Shown in pieces: positions 1-13,352 of a stretch of 64,000 nt of DNA. This DNA comes from Paralvinella palmiformis. Lineage: Eukaryota > Annelida > Polychaeta > Terebellida > Alvinellidae. The stretch spans positions 189,001 to 253,000 of the forward strand of contig JAODUP010001120.1 in NCBI GenBank assembly GCA_025642065.1. The letters are read 5' to 3'. The position numbers were made by a program, and so were the translations under genes. Each line of letters opens with the position of its first letter. Position 1 is the stretch's first letter. The notes beneath the pieces are model-generated. The model searched no databases. It was not told where the DNA came from and was given only the letters and a program-made list of their open reading frames with translations.

Positions 1-445
1 CACGAGATATTTCCTCCCACTTCTGTTTGCTGATAGGAAGTGAGTTGACAATCATGTCTACGTGTACTTTTACATCTACTTCAGTTGAACTCTCACGATT
101 CGGGTTTGATGCACGGGACAATAGATCAGCCCATACTAAATGTTTGCCAGGCGTGAAGACGAGTCTGGGAATCCTGTTGCGGAGTTTTCTTCCTATAAGT
201 AACTCAGCGGGCGAGTATCCACATGCCAGTGGACTGGATCTGTAACTAAGTAGTGCAATATATGGGTCGTTTCCTGATTCTATGGCCTTAGTAAGCAGAT
301 TTTTTTTCAATTCCTACACCCTTTTCTGCCATACCATTAGACTGGGTATATCCTGGGCTTGATGTTGTGTGACTAAAACCATATTCTCTTGCAAACAAAT
401 GAAAGCATTCCGAGCTGAATTGGGGACCATTGTCACTGATCTTGC
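1..445 (-). pseudogene. Ty3/gypsy integrase fragment joined to an RNase H tail (rearranged)
   Basis: Read on the minus strand from about 445 downward, the sequence encodes an integrase core: SDNGPQFSS carries the second catalytic Asp, PGYTQSNGMAEKGV the catalytic Glu, then YSPAELLIGRKLR. A frame change occurs in the T-run near 301-308. At about 160/161 the frame runs directly into FTPGKHLVWADLLSRA, the motif normally found at the end of the RNase H domain. In gypsy pol RNase H precedes integrase, so the order here is reversed. The piece is cut by the window edge and abuts a SINE at 447. It is a transposon relic, not a host gene. Confidence 0.8.
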
Positions 446-446
446 A

Positions 447-521
447 TGCTACCATTAAAGGCGCAAAGTGTTACTCAAACACGTAGCCATCACATTCTAA
501 CTAACTGTGCCATCACAGCTT
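447..521 (-). repeat. Internally deleted copy of tRNA-headed SINE family 1
   Basis: The minus strand matches the head (box A region) of the family seen at 24440 and 38463. It then jumps straight to the middle motif (gtgtttgagtaacactttg, gcgcc, taatgg-like). Box B and the segment after it are missing. Confidence 0.55.
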
Positions 522-1239
522 GACAAATAGATTTATTGCTAGATAAGGCCTATAAACAGTTACACTTGTTTTCCATTCTGAAAGGACAGTCCTGAGTACA
601 TATTATTATTGTTCATGACATGTTTGATGCTAATAATATAGTCTCTTTATAAACCATAAGTGTTGCTAATGTTGTTACTACATTAGTTTTGGATGTTAGT
701 GATTTTAGATTTAGAAGTTTTACTAAACAAAAATATCCTTTACATAATGTGTATTTGACAGATTGAGGCCATTGAATAACAGAACGAGCTTGGACCACGT
801 TAAACAGAAATGGCATCCCGGAGTCAGTCATTACTGTCCGGATACTCCAAAGTTTCTTGTTGGCTGCAAAAATGGTAACTGAAATTGTTTTAAAGCGATA
901 GCCAAATCACCATTTGTTAAAGTCAACGCATTTGATTAAAATGTGGAAAGATTACTTTATTTTTTATTTTTGTGTGAATATTATAACTATACTGAAAACA
1001 TGAGAGTGAGTATATGATTCATATACCAAAGTACTTTGTTATATGTATGAATAACATTAAAGCAGTTATCTCAATCATTCATTATAAGCTTCATATAATA
1101 TTATGCTTGGTGCATGCAGTAAATGACCAAATTAAAACAAATTTCTAACTGGAACCCACAAATAATTTTATTAAGTAATCAAAAATCAAAGTTTGTCTTA
1201 AGCAATTTCTAATATTTAATTTCTGTTTTAAATTTTTAG
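522..1239. other. No recognisable gene
   Basis: A+T-rich sequence, presumably an intron or flank upstream of the RHOBTB exon at 1240. The short open frames have no family features. Confidence 0.5.
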
Positions 1240-2590
1240 ATTTACGCCATCTTACCACAGCACCAATGGACAGCTCACAATATGTTGAAGGCGCTCTAGT
1301 GGCCAAAGAACTTGAGATGGAATGTTTTGAAAAAGCTTTAAGTATAATTTTCTGTTTAATATAAATATTGTACGTGGCAGTCAGGGTCCAATATTTGAAA
1401 GCTTTACATTGGTACCCTGTGCATATAATGATATGTTTTTCATTGTATATAACTGGGGCACCTCCGTGGTCTAGTGGTAGCATGTGGGACCACAGATCAC
1501 TACCACCCGTGTTCAAATCCCGACATGGGCATATCTGAAGGTTGTTTCGTCTTTCACTTCATCTCATTACCTTCGGAGGTCACTCGGCCCATTTAGCCTA
1601 CCTTGTGCACAAAAGTGGCCATAAAACATCAATCATCAACATCATCATTGTATATAATTAAATTACATAATTGATAATAAAACAATTCATAGTGATAGTA
1701 TTAATGTAGTCTATGATCATGTTAAGATTATAGACTTCTTAAAACATTTTCTGTAATAGGTATAAGTGATAGCTAATTGGATATTTCCATTTTTTCTAGG
1801 TTAAAGTTGCTTCTGTGCACCACAATAATGAGAAAATTGGACGAATACCCCGTTTAAGAAAGATATTTTCAAAAAAACAAAAGTCAAAACGTACACCTCC
1901 AGTGTTGCCACCTGCTGGTAAATATCATAGAACATGAAGTTCCAATTAAAGATTTAGTCATTTATTGATGAAGACTGTTAGTATTAAAATATACTGGGAT
2001 AATTATTTATTGGTAGTTTTAAGTCTTTGTTATTTTGGTAAAATGTTAAATTATATAAATATTCTCATACAATATATTACACTTTGTTTTTGTTATGTAA
2101 TATTTATACATTATATAGCAGTATGTTCAATCATGTATAAGCACATCTATATATTTACAAATGAATACACACACACACACACACATACACATATGTTGAG
2201 TTAGATACATGTCAGTGAAGACACAACTCTATATATTTATGTCTTATATTTATCATAAGCTTCTGTGTTCATCGTCTTGTAACAAAATATTATAGATCTA
2301 ATATAAATATGATTATTTTATAATATTTTGCTCAAGAATTGAACTTTAACAGATGAAACATTTGTATTGTTTAATTTAACTATAATACTTTCTTTTTAAG
2401 GTGAGACACCACCAATTGAAATAGAAACATCAACATTCTCTGATAACTGGAAGAAAACACTTGATGATACACAACATGCTGATGTCATAAAATAGTACTC
2501 TGTTGTGGAACAGGATATTTTTGTAGAGTGTTCAGTATTGGGAAAACAGAACAGGTATTTGTGTGTGTGTGTCTTTCTTTCTCTCTCTGC

Positions 2591-2622
<32 letters not shown>

Positions 2623-3969
2623 TTTGTAAAGATATTTAAGGCGCGGGCACAGGTGTTATACTTTCATTCAAACAACAATTATAACTCCAAACTGGTTACA
2701 CAAATATTTAATTACATGTATAACTTAATTAAAAAAATTGGAAAAAAAAGAAAAAATTTCTAAAATAATCCAAAAGGGGAAATTAAAAAAAAAAATATGA
2801 TTAAAAAAAAACCAGGTTTTGTGTGCCCTACCCCAAGAAAGATTAAGCCAAAAAGGGAAAAAATAAAATTTTAAATACACAGTATGAAAATTTATGAAAA
2901 ATTAAGATAAATCAGAATAAATTCAGACTAAACTAATAGCAGCGATATAAAACTCAAAATAAAAACATAAAAAGACTCAACCCAATAGCAACTAAAACAA
3001 CTCAACCCAATACAACATACAACCCCAACCTCAACCCAATAGCAACTTCAAGCTTAGTGTTGTGTGTGTGTGTGTGTTAAACATTTAAAATTTGTTATTT
3101 TAGAAAATTATTTTTTTGTTAACTAAATTTTTATATTGCAAAAAAGAAAAAACAGACAGATAAGTTAGATGAAGGTCATCACTCTGGTCTCTGTCATGTT
3201 TACAATGAGACATCCGATGATCTGAGATCCACAGTGTTAGAATTGATATCTGATGTAAACAACATTTTATCCATGTACTAGAATTTATTTACACAGGTAA
3301 ATATCATTTATATGATGAAATGATCTGTTACTTTAAAAATAAGGAGTGACACTTGACAATGATAATTCATAAAAAAAGGCATCATAGCTACCGGTAGTTG
3401 TTTATTTATAAAATATGTTTTACTTATCAAGGAGTGTTTAGTTTAGAATTATGTTTGCTTTGACTTGATAAATATTTTAAACGTTGGTGTATAACTTTCT
3501 GGTTGAAATACTATATCAAGTGTCACAAATGGAGTAACTGTGTGGTACATTGTTTATAGGCAAAGCAATCTTTTTGTTACAATGTTTAAAAAAGATAGTG
3601 AGATTATTTCATTGTTTTAGAAAGAAAAAACCCAAAGACAATCAAACCATCCACATTTTCCTGCCGTGATGTTATTAGTAATATATTTAAATAATTATTC
3701 TGATACTTCAAGTTTGTTAAGACAATATTCCTTCACTTATTTAATTGTTTATTAGGTTTTAGATGTCTATTTTTAGTGGACTCTCATATATGTTGATGAT
3801 GAGTTTCAATCCAATATTTCTAAAATAAAAATATATTTGATGTTTCTTATGATAACTTGTAATGTGATATTATTTTATTTAGCCTAACTACCATAAATAG
3901 AAAATTGGCCGTAAAATTATATTTAGTATTTTAGCACATTAAGACCCAAATGTAATAATTCCCTTTTGT

Positions 3970-4007
<38 letters not shown>

Positions 4008-6592
4008 CATCACTTAGATTTGTTAAGATGTTTGTGTATTTATAATTTTATTATTCATCTGCTTTCTGATTATTGTCAGGTTTACCAAATCTGCCACCAG
4101 ATGTCTCTGGGAGTGACCTAGATGTATTGATTGCTTTATCTCGCACATTTGAGCTGCCGCTGTTAGACACCATTTGTCAAAACCTTAAACAAGGTGATGA
4201 GTTCCTCAATCCCAGCATCAGAACATATTATAATGACCTGTTTGGACAAAAGATGAAGAGTTTATTCTTTAATAAAGCAACTTTTGCTGATGTGATTTTC
4301 AAAGTTCAGGGTAAGTACACAGAAAAATGCAATGATGTCTTCTAGAGGTGAATTTCTGTATGAATTAAACCTGTGACATTTATATGTGGAGATGATGTGA
4401 CTATCTTTATCGGTCTGTGTTTAATTACTAGGCAAGCACTTCTATGGACATAAATGTGTTCTAGCAACCTGTAGTGAAGTGATGAAGGCAATATTTTCTG
4501 GATCCTTTCTGGAGGGAAGAAAATCTCTATCTCAGGTATGTATTCCTATAGCTGAGGAATTACATAATTATGCGAGGTAACTTAATGAAAAGCAACAAAA
4601 AAATATGGATAGATAAACTGAACAGGAAAGAAATATTGGAAGCCATAGAAATATATGTTCCATAACTGATTTTATTTTGCAACAAATATAATTATTTATG
4701 GGTTGAGAATAAATCTACTATTTTTGGTAATGGTTTATATCTGTCTCTCTTTGTTTATCAGCTGGAAAATAATTGATTTCAATTGGTGTAAAAATTTAAT
4801 TAATTCATGAATTTGAGTTTATGTTTTCACAAATATTTTATGTGCACACACACACACAGAGAGAGAGAGAGAGATTTACATGAATATTATTTTGTCCAGA
4901 GAAAAATGTTACATTTACATAATAGCATGGTAAGCAGATTTCAGATCTGAGTGATCTAAACAAGTCTGATGTTATTGGTCTCTTGTTGACGTCACAGGTA
5001 AGGTAGTATTACAATATTTGTCTTATCTTACATAATTATTTTTATCAAATGAAACTCTACAACTGATTGTGATTTGCTAATTAAGCTAAACTGATATTTA
5101 AAATTAATTTCAATAATTGTTTTATTTCTTTAATCTAATTTAGTGTATTTCCATTTTTACATACTGAATGAAGTTTTGACACAGGGTTGGTCAGTTTCAA
5201 CTACCCCCAGTTAAAGCTGCCAGTTTTAACTGGGCTTTAGCCGGCATGGCTTTTATTATCCAAGTGGCTGATACTGGCTAATACTGGCCGATTGAAAATT
5301 TGATTGATTGATTATAATGTTTTGGATAACAAGAAGAGAAGAACACTTTTACATATATTTATTCATAATTTCATTGGATATCGCTTTATGCATCCTGCAT
5401 CAATATTACATCATATCCCTTTGTGATTAGGGAGTTGATAACCCGGGCGCAACATTGTGAAAGCTTTCTGTATCTCAGGCTGCAAGATAACATTGAATGG
5501 AATATTGCAGGCATAAAATACATGTACAATTTGTTCATCTAGCTGAGTTTTCATCTTGGAGTCAGTTGACTTGTCATATTTTATCACATTAGGTTGTTGG
5601 GATTTTGGCCATTTTGGTCTGGATTCATTCAATTCATGACTGGTTTCATCATTCTCAGTACAATCAAATGTTCTCTTTGGAATATTGCGAAGGACTGGAC
5701 ATTTCTCTCTGTGACATTTCTCTCTGTGACATTTCAGTCCTAGAACTCTGTTACTAATATCACTTTGACACTCCTTACATCTAGCAGTAGTCTTGTCATC
5801 ATCAACATCATAAAAGTTCTATATGGCATCTTTTGGTTTTCCCGTGTTGTAGTCAAATATGACACTTTATAATTGGTTTCTCCCACCTTATATCCACTTT
5901 GTCTGTATTGAAGCCACTCATGATGCTAACTATGTGTATACATGTGTAACTATAATTTCATGTGAAAGATTAACAGATATCTTACTACAGTGCAATTAGA
6001 AACACCAAAAACAACTAAAGATGGAGTATTAAGTGAAGCCATTGTCATTGCATGTACATGGTCAGCCACAGACATATGTCATAAGTATATATCTGTGTCT
6101 CAACAATCTGGTAAAACATTATCAGCAATCAATCAGCCAGCAAAAGCCAAACAGCCAATAAAAGCCGGTTAAAACCAGTAAAACCCACTGGCCCAGCTAA
6201 TACTCGTATTAGCCGGGTTTTGGCCAACCCTGATTTGACATTATTCATGAAAAGTAAAAATAAAACATTTCACTGGCATTTTTTTAATTTAAGTGCCTAT
6301 TTGTGCATCAATTGACATTTAATATAATAAATTAATCGTTCATATTATGATATATCATAAAATAAATTGCTCTTTTCCTTTCCAGATACATAATGCTGTA
6401 CAGCTTGAGAGATGGGCACTCTTCTTTATTTCATCAAATTATGAAGCATTTAAAAACCGCAAAGAATTCTCACTTTTAGAAGGAGCAAAGAAGGAACATG
6501 TTGAAATGAATCAATGGCCTCCAGTCTCTTATCTTTGTGAAGTTGAGAAATATGAATTGACAAAAACTGGTGAAAAATGTAAAGTAATGTAA
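1240..6592 (+). CDS. RHOBTB: RhoBTB-like protein, 3' exons (5' end outside window; possibly broken)
   Basis: RhoBTB proteins join an atypical Rho GTPase fold to two BTB domains and act as Cullin-3 adaptors and in vesicle traffic. Exons seen: 1240-1341 (DLR of the GTPase G4 box, then YVEGALVAKELEM), 1807-1917 (basic linker), 2401-2554 (start of BTB1, HADVI), about 3150-3296 (ends EFIYTG), 4080-4310 (BTB1 end, spacer, start of BTB2 ATFADVIFKVQ), 4432-4535 (GHKCVLATCSEVM), 4938-4997 and 6386-6592 (RhoBTB tail NQWPPVSYLCEVEKY). It ends in CKVM, a CaaX prenylation box. Among human paralogues I recall this box only in RHOBTB3. Splice phases agree where the frame is intact. Problems: in-frame TAG at 2493-2495; a one-base frame slip near 3279; and 4535 joins 4938 without the roughly 85 residues expected for the rest of BTB2. 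It is either a decaying gene or a gene with assembly errors. Confidence 0.8.
1453..1644 (+). repeat. tRNA-derived SINE, family 2, with 13-bp target duplication
   Basis: The head reads like a Gly/Glu-type tRNA (box A ggtctagtggtagcatg, box B gttcaaatccc). It is followed by a body and a simple tail of atc/aac repeats. The exact 13-bp duplication tcattgtatataa flanks it at 1440-1452 and 1645-1657, the signature of LINE-driven insertion. It lies in a RHOBTB intron. Related copies are at 26569 and 59590 (minus). Confidence 0.85.
2599..2660 (+). repeat. (TG)n-linked dispersed repeat, copy 1
   Basis: A (TG)n run leads into tttt...taaggcgcgggcacagg. The same arrangement occurs near 17288, 25136, 27319, 30438 and 32718. 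Confidence 0.5.
2735..3060. other. Suspected consensus-quality artefact
   Basis: Stretched A homopolymers and near-repeats (aactcaacccaat occurs several times) differ in texture from both sides, next to a (TG)n/CT microsatellite. This looks like poor read consensus rather than biology. It lies between two RHOBTB exons. Confidence 0.45.
3972..4005. repeat. (TA)n microsatellite
   Basis: About 33 bp of pure TA just upstream of the RHOBTB exon at 4080. Confidence 0.95.
5182..6232 (-). mobile_element. hAT-type DNA transposon, truncated transposase
   Basis: The ends are imperfect inverted repeats starting CAGGGTTGG (left) and ending CCAACCCTG (right). They are flanked by ttttgaca (5174-5181) and atttgaca (6233-6240), an 8-bp duplication with one mismatch, as expected for hAT. 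Minus-strand coding at about 5800-5411 gives a BED-like zinc finger (CKECQSDISNRVLGLKCHREKC region), then FYACNIPFNVI and LRPGYQLPN, typical of the hAT segment after the BED finger. The rest of the transposase is absent, so the copy cannot move itself. It lies in a RHOBTB intron. Confidence 0.82.
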
Positions 6593-7120
6593 ATTGTACT
6601 CAGGAAAATTATTATTATTTAAAGAATATTATTTTTAACTAAATAATAATGGTGGCATTTGTTTTATCTAACCACAAAAGACTGTTTTGTGTATAAGTAA
6701 TTTTGTTGTTTTAGAGTAAGTTTTTCCACATTTTCATAATATTTCTATTAACAAAAGTAAGACAGGCTTCAATTTAAAGCTGTACCGTTGGATTTTTCTT
6801 GTAATGCAGTGATTCTGTGTACACAATAGAAGAACAGAATGATAGGTAATTGCCTCATTTATTAAAACAACAACGATGAAGTTCATGTTCCTATCAAATG
6901 AACTGCAGTAACCAACGGAAAGAAATATTTTGACTACCAAGAAAAAAAAATGTTTAGATCATTATTAATAAATGGTCAGAAGAGGTAGGATGTTACGATA
7001 TGTAGACACTTCCATACTCCCCCCCCCCTCAAATATTCATATACATAATGTAGAGTTAATTAACAAATATAATAAATCACTGCTTCAAAGTTCAACCTTC
7101 ACTACCTTTATCATTAACAA
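6593..7120. other. Intergenic gap between two convergent genes
   Basis: RHOBTB (plus) ends at 6592 and NOM1 (minus) ends at 7121, so the genes are tail to tail with about 530 bp between stops. No other gene is visible. Both 3' UTRs must lie here. Confidence 0.7.
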
Positions 7121-10003
7121 TTATAACATTAACTTGACTTCTCCTGTAGTAAGCATCTTTTCAGCAATCAATACTCTCTGTTCTAAAGTCAACTTCACGT
7201 CAGCATCCAAGCTCTTGGTTCCACGTAACAAGAAATGTGTCATGAAGAGTATCAGTCCCTCTCGAAGCAGGTGCAACTTCGGGATGGTTGCAATTCGTAT
7301 GAAGACATCACGTATGATATGTTCCGGTTGGTTGAGTAACAGATTGGTTAGGACACGTTTTATAAAACGTACACGAGCTTTGTCTAACTCAGAAAACTCT
7401 ATAACCTATAATTTGAAATAATAATGACATATTTAAATATATGAATATATTATGTTATCTCTATTGATAAATTAATATCCAGAATCTATATATGTATGTG
7501 TGTAAATATTAAAATAAACATGTAAAAAATGTGATATATATATATATATATATATATTGCTTTTTTATTACCACACTTGTACACAGTGGACTAAATCAGC
7601 CAACTGACCTTAAAAGGTAATGATACAAAGTAAACCACACTACAGTAAAATGACTCCATGTGGACGTGCCTCAATGACAGCAAGTGCTCATAATGTGGTC
7701 ATATTATATGGTCCCAAGCATCTTCACATATATTACAATGCTAATAACATTGTGTACAGTGGCCATGCCTCTATTCCTATATTACGACCAGCACTTGTGG
7801 TCCATAATACAAGATTGAGCCACCAACTGCAGCCCATTGTTAGCAGTCAATCACCATCCAGCAAGTAATTAACACTTGGGGATCATTAGTTTTCTGATTG
7901 CTCAAATAACGATCATAGAAGTTACTTATGATTTGTTTAGATAAAATGATTGTCGACCAGAAATCTCAACACATTTTTGTGTTCTTCGATTATCTAATTA
8001 GCCATTGCTAATAACAAACATCAGACAAGGAAAATCTGCCACTCTCATTTTGTCTAAATGCCACACGTGACAAGCTGGAGTGCTTAATTAAAAATGCAGG
8101 TGAAACCTTGAAATGGGCTAGTCAGTTAAAACAGGTTTTTTCATAAACAACGAAACATCAATGATACTAGAATCCGACTCATAGGAAGCCATCGCATCAT
8201 CCGCTACAATAACCAAACAGATTACCATCAGCTCATTCTTCAGAAAAATTGGACTAACAGTTGGGAAGTGTTTTATGATGCGACTAGCAACATCTTTTGA
8301 AATAAACATGTGTTGTTTTGTATTATGACCAGTCCTAAATTATGGCTACAGATCACAGGTTCAATAAGTGACCGTAATAGAGGCATTTTACTGTACTGAT
8401 TTGGCCGTGGAAATACCTTAAATTGTGTGTGTGTGTGTCGATATGTGAAATGTTTTATGACAATATTTCTACACACCATAATTTAAACAAACATCCAGAG
8501 ATAAGGAGATAAAGTGAGTGGTAAAACTGACATCAGTCAAAGAGTGATTTGAACCACATTGTTAATTGTCTGTGGATTAACTGTTTGGTCATCGAGATGC
8601 TCAGTTTGTGTGCGTGTGTTTGTGTGTGTTTGTTGTATTATTGGTTTATTACTACTTATCAGGAGAATGTTTCCGGTACAGACACGAGGGTTCCAATATT
8701 CTTATTGTATGAAGTTTAGGAAATGACACAAGGCCAATGTTTTTTTAATACTTGTTTTATGGGAAATTTCCCTTCCAAAAATTAGGGTCAGTTGGTTGGG
8801 ACAAAATTAAATAAATCACTGAAATCATAGGGTCGGTCAAAAAAACATTTACACAAAGTTCTAGTTTCTAAAAGATTTGCCAGATTTATGACAATATTTC
8901 TACACACCATAACATATAGATATTTACATATAAATCTCTCATATAAATCTGTGTGTGTGTTAATCTGTATCATCAGGTAATATGTGTTTTAAAAATGATT
9001 CGCAATATGTATTCTGGATTACTCTAGTTTTTTGTTTCATTTTTACATTGATTTTCAAATTCAGTTTGACAACAATAAATGTAGAATAGAAATAATGTTT
9101 TGAAGAACTAGTTCAACATATAACGTATTACTGATTTATCAAATAATATTATATAGTCTAGATCCTGTATTAATGTTGTTAGTGTTATTATTATTATATA
9201 ATCTTACACATAATTACAGTAATTAGATATATGCACAATTGGATCAGGTCATAACATAGAACCTTAGAACCAAATAGTTAGACAATATGTTGTAACAGAT
9301 GGAATAAAGAATGAAGAAGATTAAGAGCTCATTGATAGATGGATTATTAATGATGTTTATTAGTTGGTACTCTGATTGGTGATGTAAGCCATCTCGTAAA
9401 TTATTCGCACCCAAGTGAGATGCGTCATCGATGCCAATTGACTTTTTTAAATCTAATATCTCACTCTGATCACTAAACCGAAGGGCCATCAAGACTCATC
9501 AAGTTATTTTAGCGGCAGATAGATTTTTATTTGGTATTAGTCACCTCAAAGATGGCAAGATACATTTCTTTCCTATTTTGTAGGAAAACTTTGAACATTT
9601 ACAAATATTTACTTAATAATACATGCCTCGCTATTGTGTGTGTGTGTGTGTTACGATTAATCTGTAAAATAAATTTCAGTTAATACACATATTACCTGAT
9701 GGTACAGATAAACACACACACAGACATATTTATATGAGAGATTTATATGTAAATATCTTTATTTCTATTGCTATCTCAGTTAAATAATGTTTGCATGTGC
9801 TGATGAAAGCAGCCATAACAGTTATTACCTTAAACACGGAGAGTGACTGTGCCTTGTTAGCCAACAAATGAGTCAAGTAGTCAGCCAAGTTATTTAACTT
9901 CTGGTCATTGTACTCCTGGAGTTCTTTGAACTTATCCCACAAAGTGAACTGTGTTGTCATCTAAGAAAATAGTAAATAAATATATATAATGTGGAACTAA
10001 GAA

Positions 10004-10043
<40 letters not shown>

Positions 10044-11551
10044 ATAACAATAAGATACACCAATATGTGGGTGGGTGCATCACAGTACCGCAAACATACA
10101 TGTCACTGTTCAAATCCCAGCAATATCTGTGTTTGTGATATTTACCACCACCCCCCACCCACCAGGGAGTTGCTCCTCATCTAAATATTACCAGCATTAA
10201 GACTATAAAACTCATCCATAACTGAAACATTGATATGTGGAATTTTTCTCCAAATGGTTACTATGACTAAATTCGCTAACATTTCACTGATGCCATTCAA
10301 AGCTAACAAATCTAACAGATTTCACGAGCCATTATCATTGTAAACATCGGTGCTGTCATCTAGGGAACAAAATATATAACATAGAATAGCTTGGCCAGCT
10401 TGAAAAATAATTATTTTATATATTTATATATATTATATTATGATTAATAAAGTCATGCATTGCACTCCAACATGAAAAGAAGAGGAATGAAGAATGTACC
10501 TGACAGTGGTCCATCCATAGATAATTATCGTAAGAGAATTTAATTATGTTTTATTTATTAAATCTGAATTTTGATGCTAACAAACAATTATTAATCTTGG
10601 GGATCATCTCGTGTAGGTAATGTGACCATTATTTGGTACTTATTTTAATGATGATGTCTTCACCCAGTGACTAGATCATATCTACATAATGTAAATCATA
10701 CTATACATGACTAGTTTTCATATCAGCAGTATATAAGAGGCTGAAAGATCAGAATACACAACTTTTAAAATGTATTTTGTAAACCAATAGCCCCTTCATA
10801 TAAATGAAAATTACATGCATTATAATAGTGAGAATTTGGTGGATTATGCAGATGGCTCGATGTCATTATTAAATGATAGACACAAAAAATGTAAGCTAAT
10901 TGCAAGCAAAACGACCTTGGATTTTAACAATTTATTCTGTTGACGAATATCATATCTAGAGTATGAACCATCTTTACGTGAAACTACAATGAAAAAGGTA
11001 CAAAACATCTCTACAATTAATCACTTTACATATATTAGACTATTTTATCTCCTTTAGTCATTTGACAATAAACAAAACAAAGGTATTATTCTGATTTGGA
11101 AGATATAACTTCTATTTACATATACATTAATTGATATAATACCTTGGCCTGAATATTAAATGATTATGAACATCTAAAACATTCTACATGTTTTACATCT
11201 TATATGCGAGTATTCAAAATATACTCCGTTATCATCCAGCACGTGTGTTGCACTTAAAGTTTAGAACATTTAACACAACTTGTATTATAAAAACCTGGCT
11301 AAATTACATATCATTACATAAGAGAAAATTTAATTTAATTGTTCATACCTCTTTAGGCCATCTATATTCAATTAAATGACAAATATAAACCTCGTGGGAA
11401 TATTTCTGCAAAAAGTGCTAAAATTTCATTGGTTCTAACTTCGCTGACTAGAGATCAATTTCAGCATATATACTATTCAACAGATGTCGCCAACTCCTGG
11501 AGTAACTAATTATTATTACGACAACAATAACTATTGTGATGTTTTGCATTA

Positions 11552-11594
<43 letters not shown>

Positions 11595-13317
11595 CAAATT
11601 AAAGAACACCTGAAATTCAAATATTTCAATACACTTTTCGTACTGATCATGTCCCATATGTTGCTATTAGTATTTGCATCCATGAGAGATAAAGTAGTTC
11701 CATGTTATAAACATGTGACCTACATTTGTGTAGTTTTGGTACATAATGGGTAGGTTAGATAACAAACAATAGTTAAAACAAAATTGATTAGTTCATTCAT
11801 TACAAAAGGCAAACATAAGTTAAGATTTTCTTTTTCAGTTAAATGCTTAGTTGAATAGCCATTTGTTAAACATGACCAACTTGACCTAGTTAGCAGATCA
11901 TTCTGAAAATATGATACGTTAAAAAAACGTCAGCCTCTATGTGATAATATTCGTGAGGGACTGATTTTCAGCCAAAAAATATGTCACCTATTTTGTAAGT
12001 TAATTCTTTGTATTAACCAATTTGACTTATAACCAATTATATTAAATCTAGGACAAGGTTTGAAAATTCTAACCTTGTACAGAGACATGCCAAAAAGAAA
12101 TCAACCTTTATCCATAACAATATATATTAAACTGTCTCTTAAATGACACAATGACACATCAAATACACAAGAAGCCAACCTTTTTACAATCAACCACTTA
12201 AATATGAGAAAATTCACAGAAAGATCAAAATATTATCAAATTATGTCCTAGTTTATGACCTCTGTAATATTAATATTGTTATTAATATACAGTGACAGAT
12301 GATCAAATCACTCAGTTTAACAAATATTGATATAATCTATATAAAAAAAACCATAGGAATCAAAAATATTTACAACTGATTCTTTTATTTATGAATTCAT
12401 GCAGTTGCCAAACTTGTGGTGTAATTATTTCTACAATGATAAACATATTGCTGTAGTTACAACAGACACAGTTCTCTCACCTGGAATCTACGATCATGTT
12501 CACAGAACTTCTGCATGAGAAAGGCATAGAATGGATTGAAGGTCTTCTCTTGTAGACAAAGATCTGTAATTACATGAATTATCTCACGCTCTTGTTGGTT
12601 CTTTAGATCAAGCTCAAGTAACTTCTCAAAGGCATCAATAAAGTCCTAGAACACATAAATAAGAAGTAACTACCACATTTCTACAATATGTTTGTTTTTT
12701 AAAGATACGGTGCTTTGATAGCATTGCTGATAGAGGGCAAGTCAGGGTTTGAATCTCAATGATACATATACTGGTGAAATGTTTCCTATAGGAGTCACAC
12801 CCAGCATCATTTGTGAACAGCACCACAGCTAAATAAAGAACTTACTCACTCACTCTCACTATATTATGTTAAACGTGATATTCCTATGTTACCATCATGG
12901 TCACATATAGGTCATGATAAAGTGCCATGGCCAAAAACCAAGAGATTCTTAGTTCAAATCCACCAACTAACCATGACTGACATTTATACATACTACTGAC
13001 AGATAGAAATGGTAAAACACCATGGGTGTTGCTGTTAGTATTAAACTGTACAGATCTACAACAGAGGGGGGGGGTCAGAAGAGTCCTAAGAACTGTGGAG
13101 ATAGTTTGATATAATAAGATAAGATACATTGACAGAGATAAACATATAGAGCCACTATGTTATGGGTTAAAGGTTCAATTCCCACAACACACTGGTGCAA
13201 AGTGTCCACTCTTGTGTTAGACAAATTCTCGGATTGAATTCTTGGCTCAAAATATAGTGGAAGGAGGGATGAGCAAATAAATCTTTTGCTTAACCATGAC
13301 AGTGGTCAAACCTGGGA

Positions 13318-13352
<35 letters not shown>

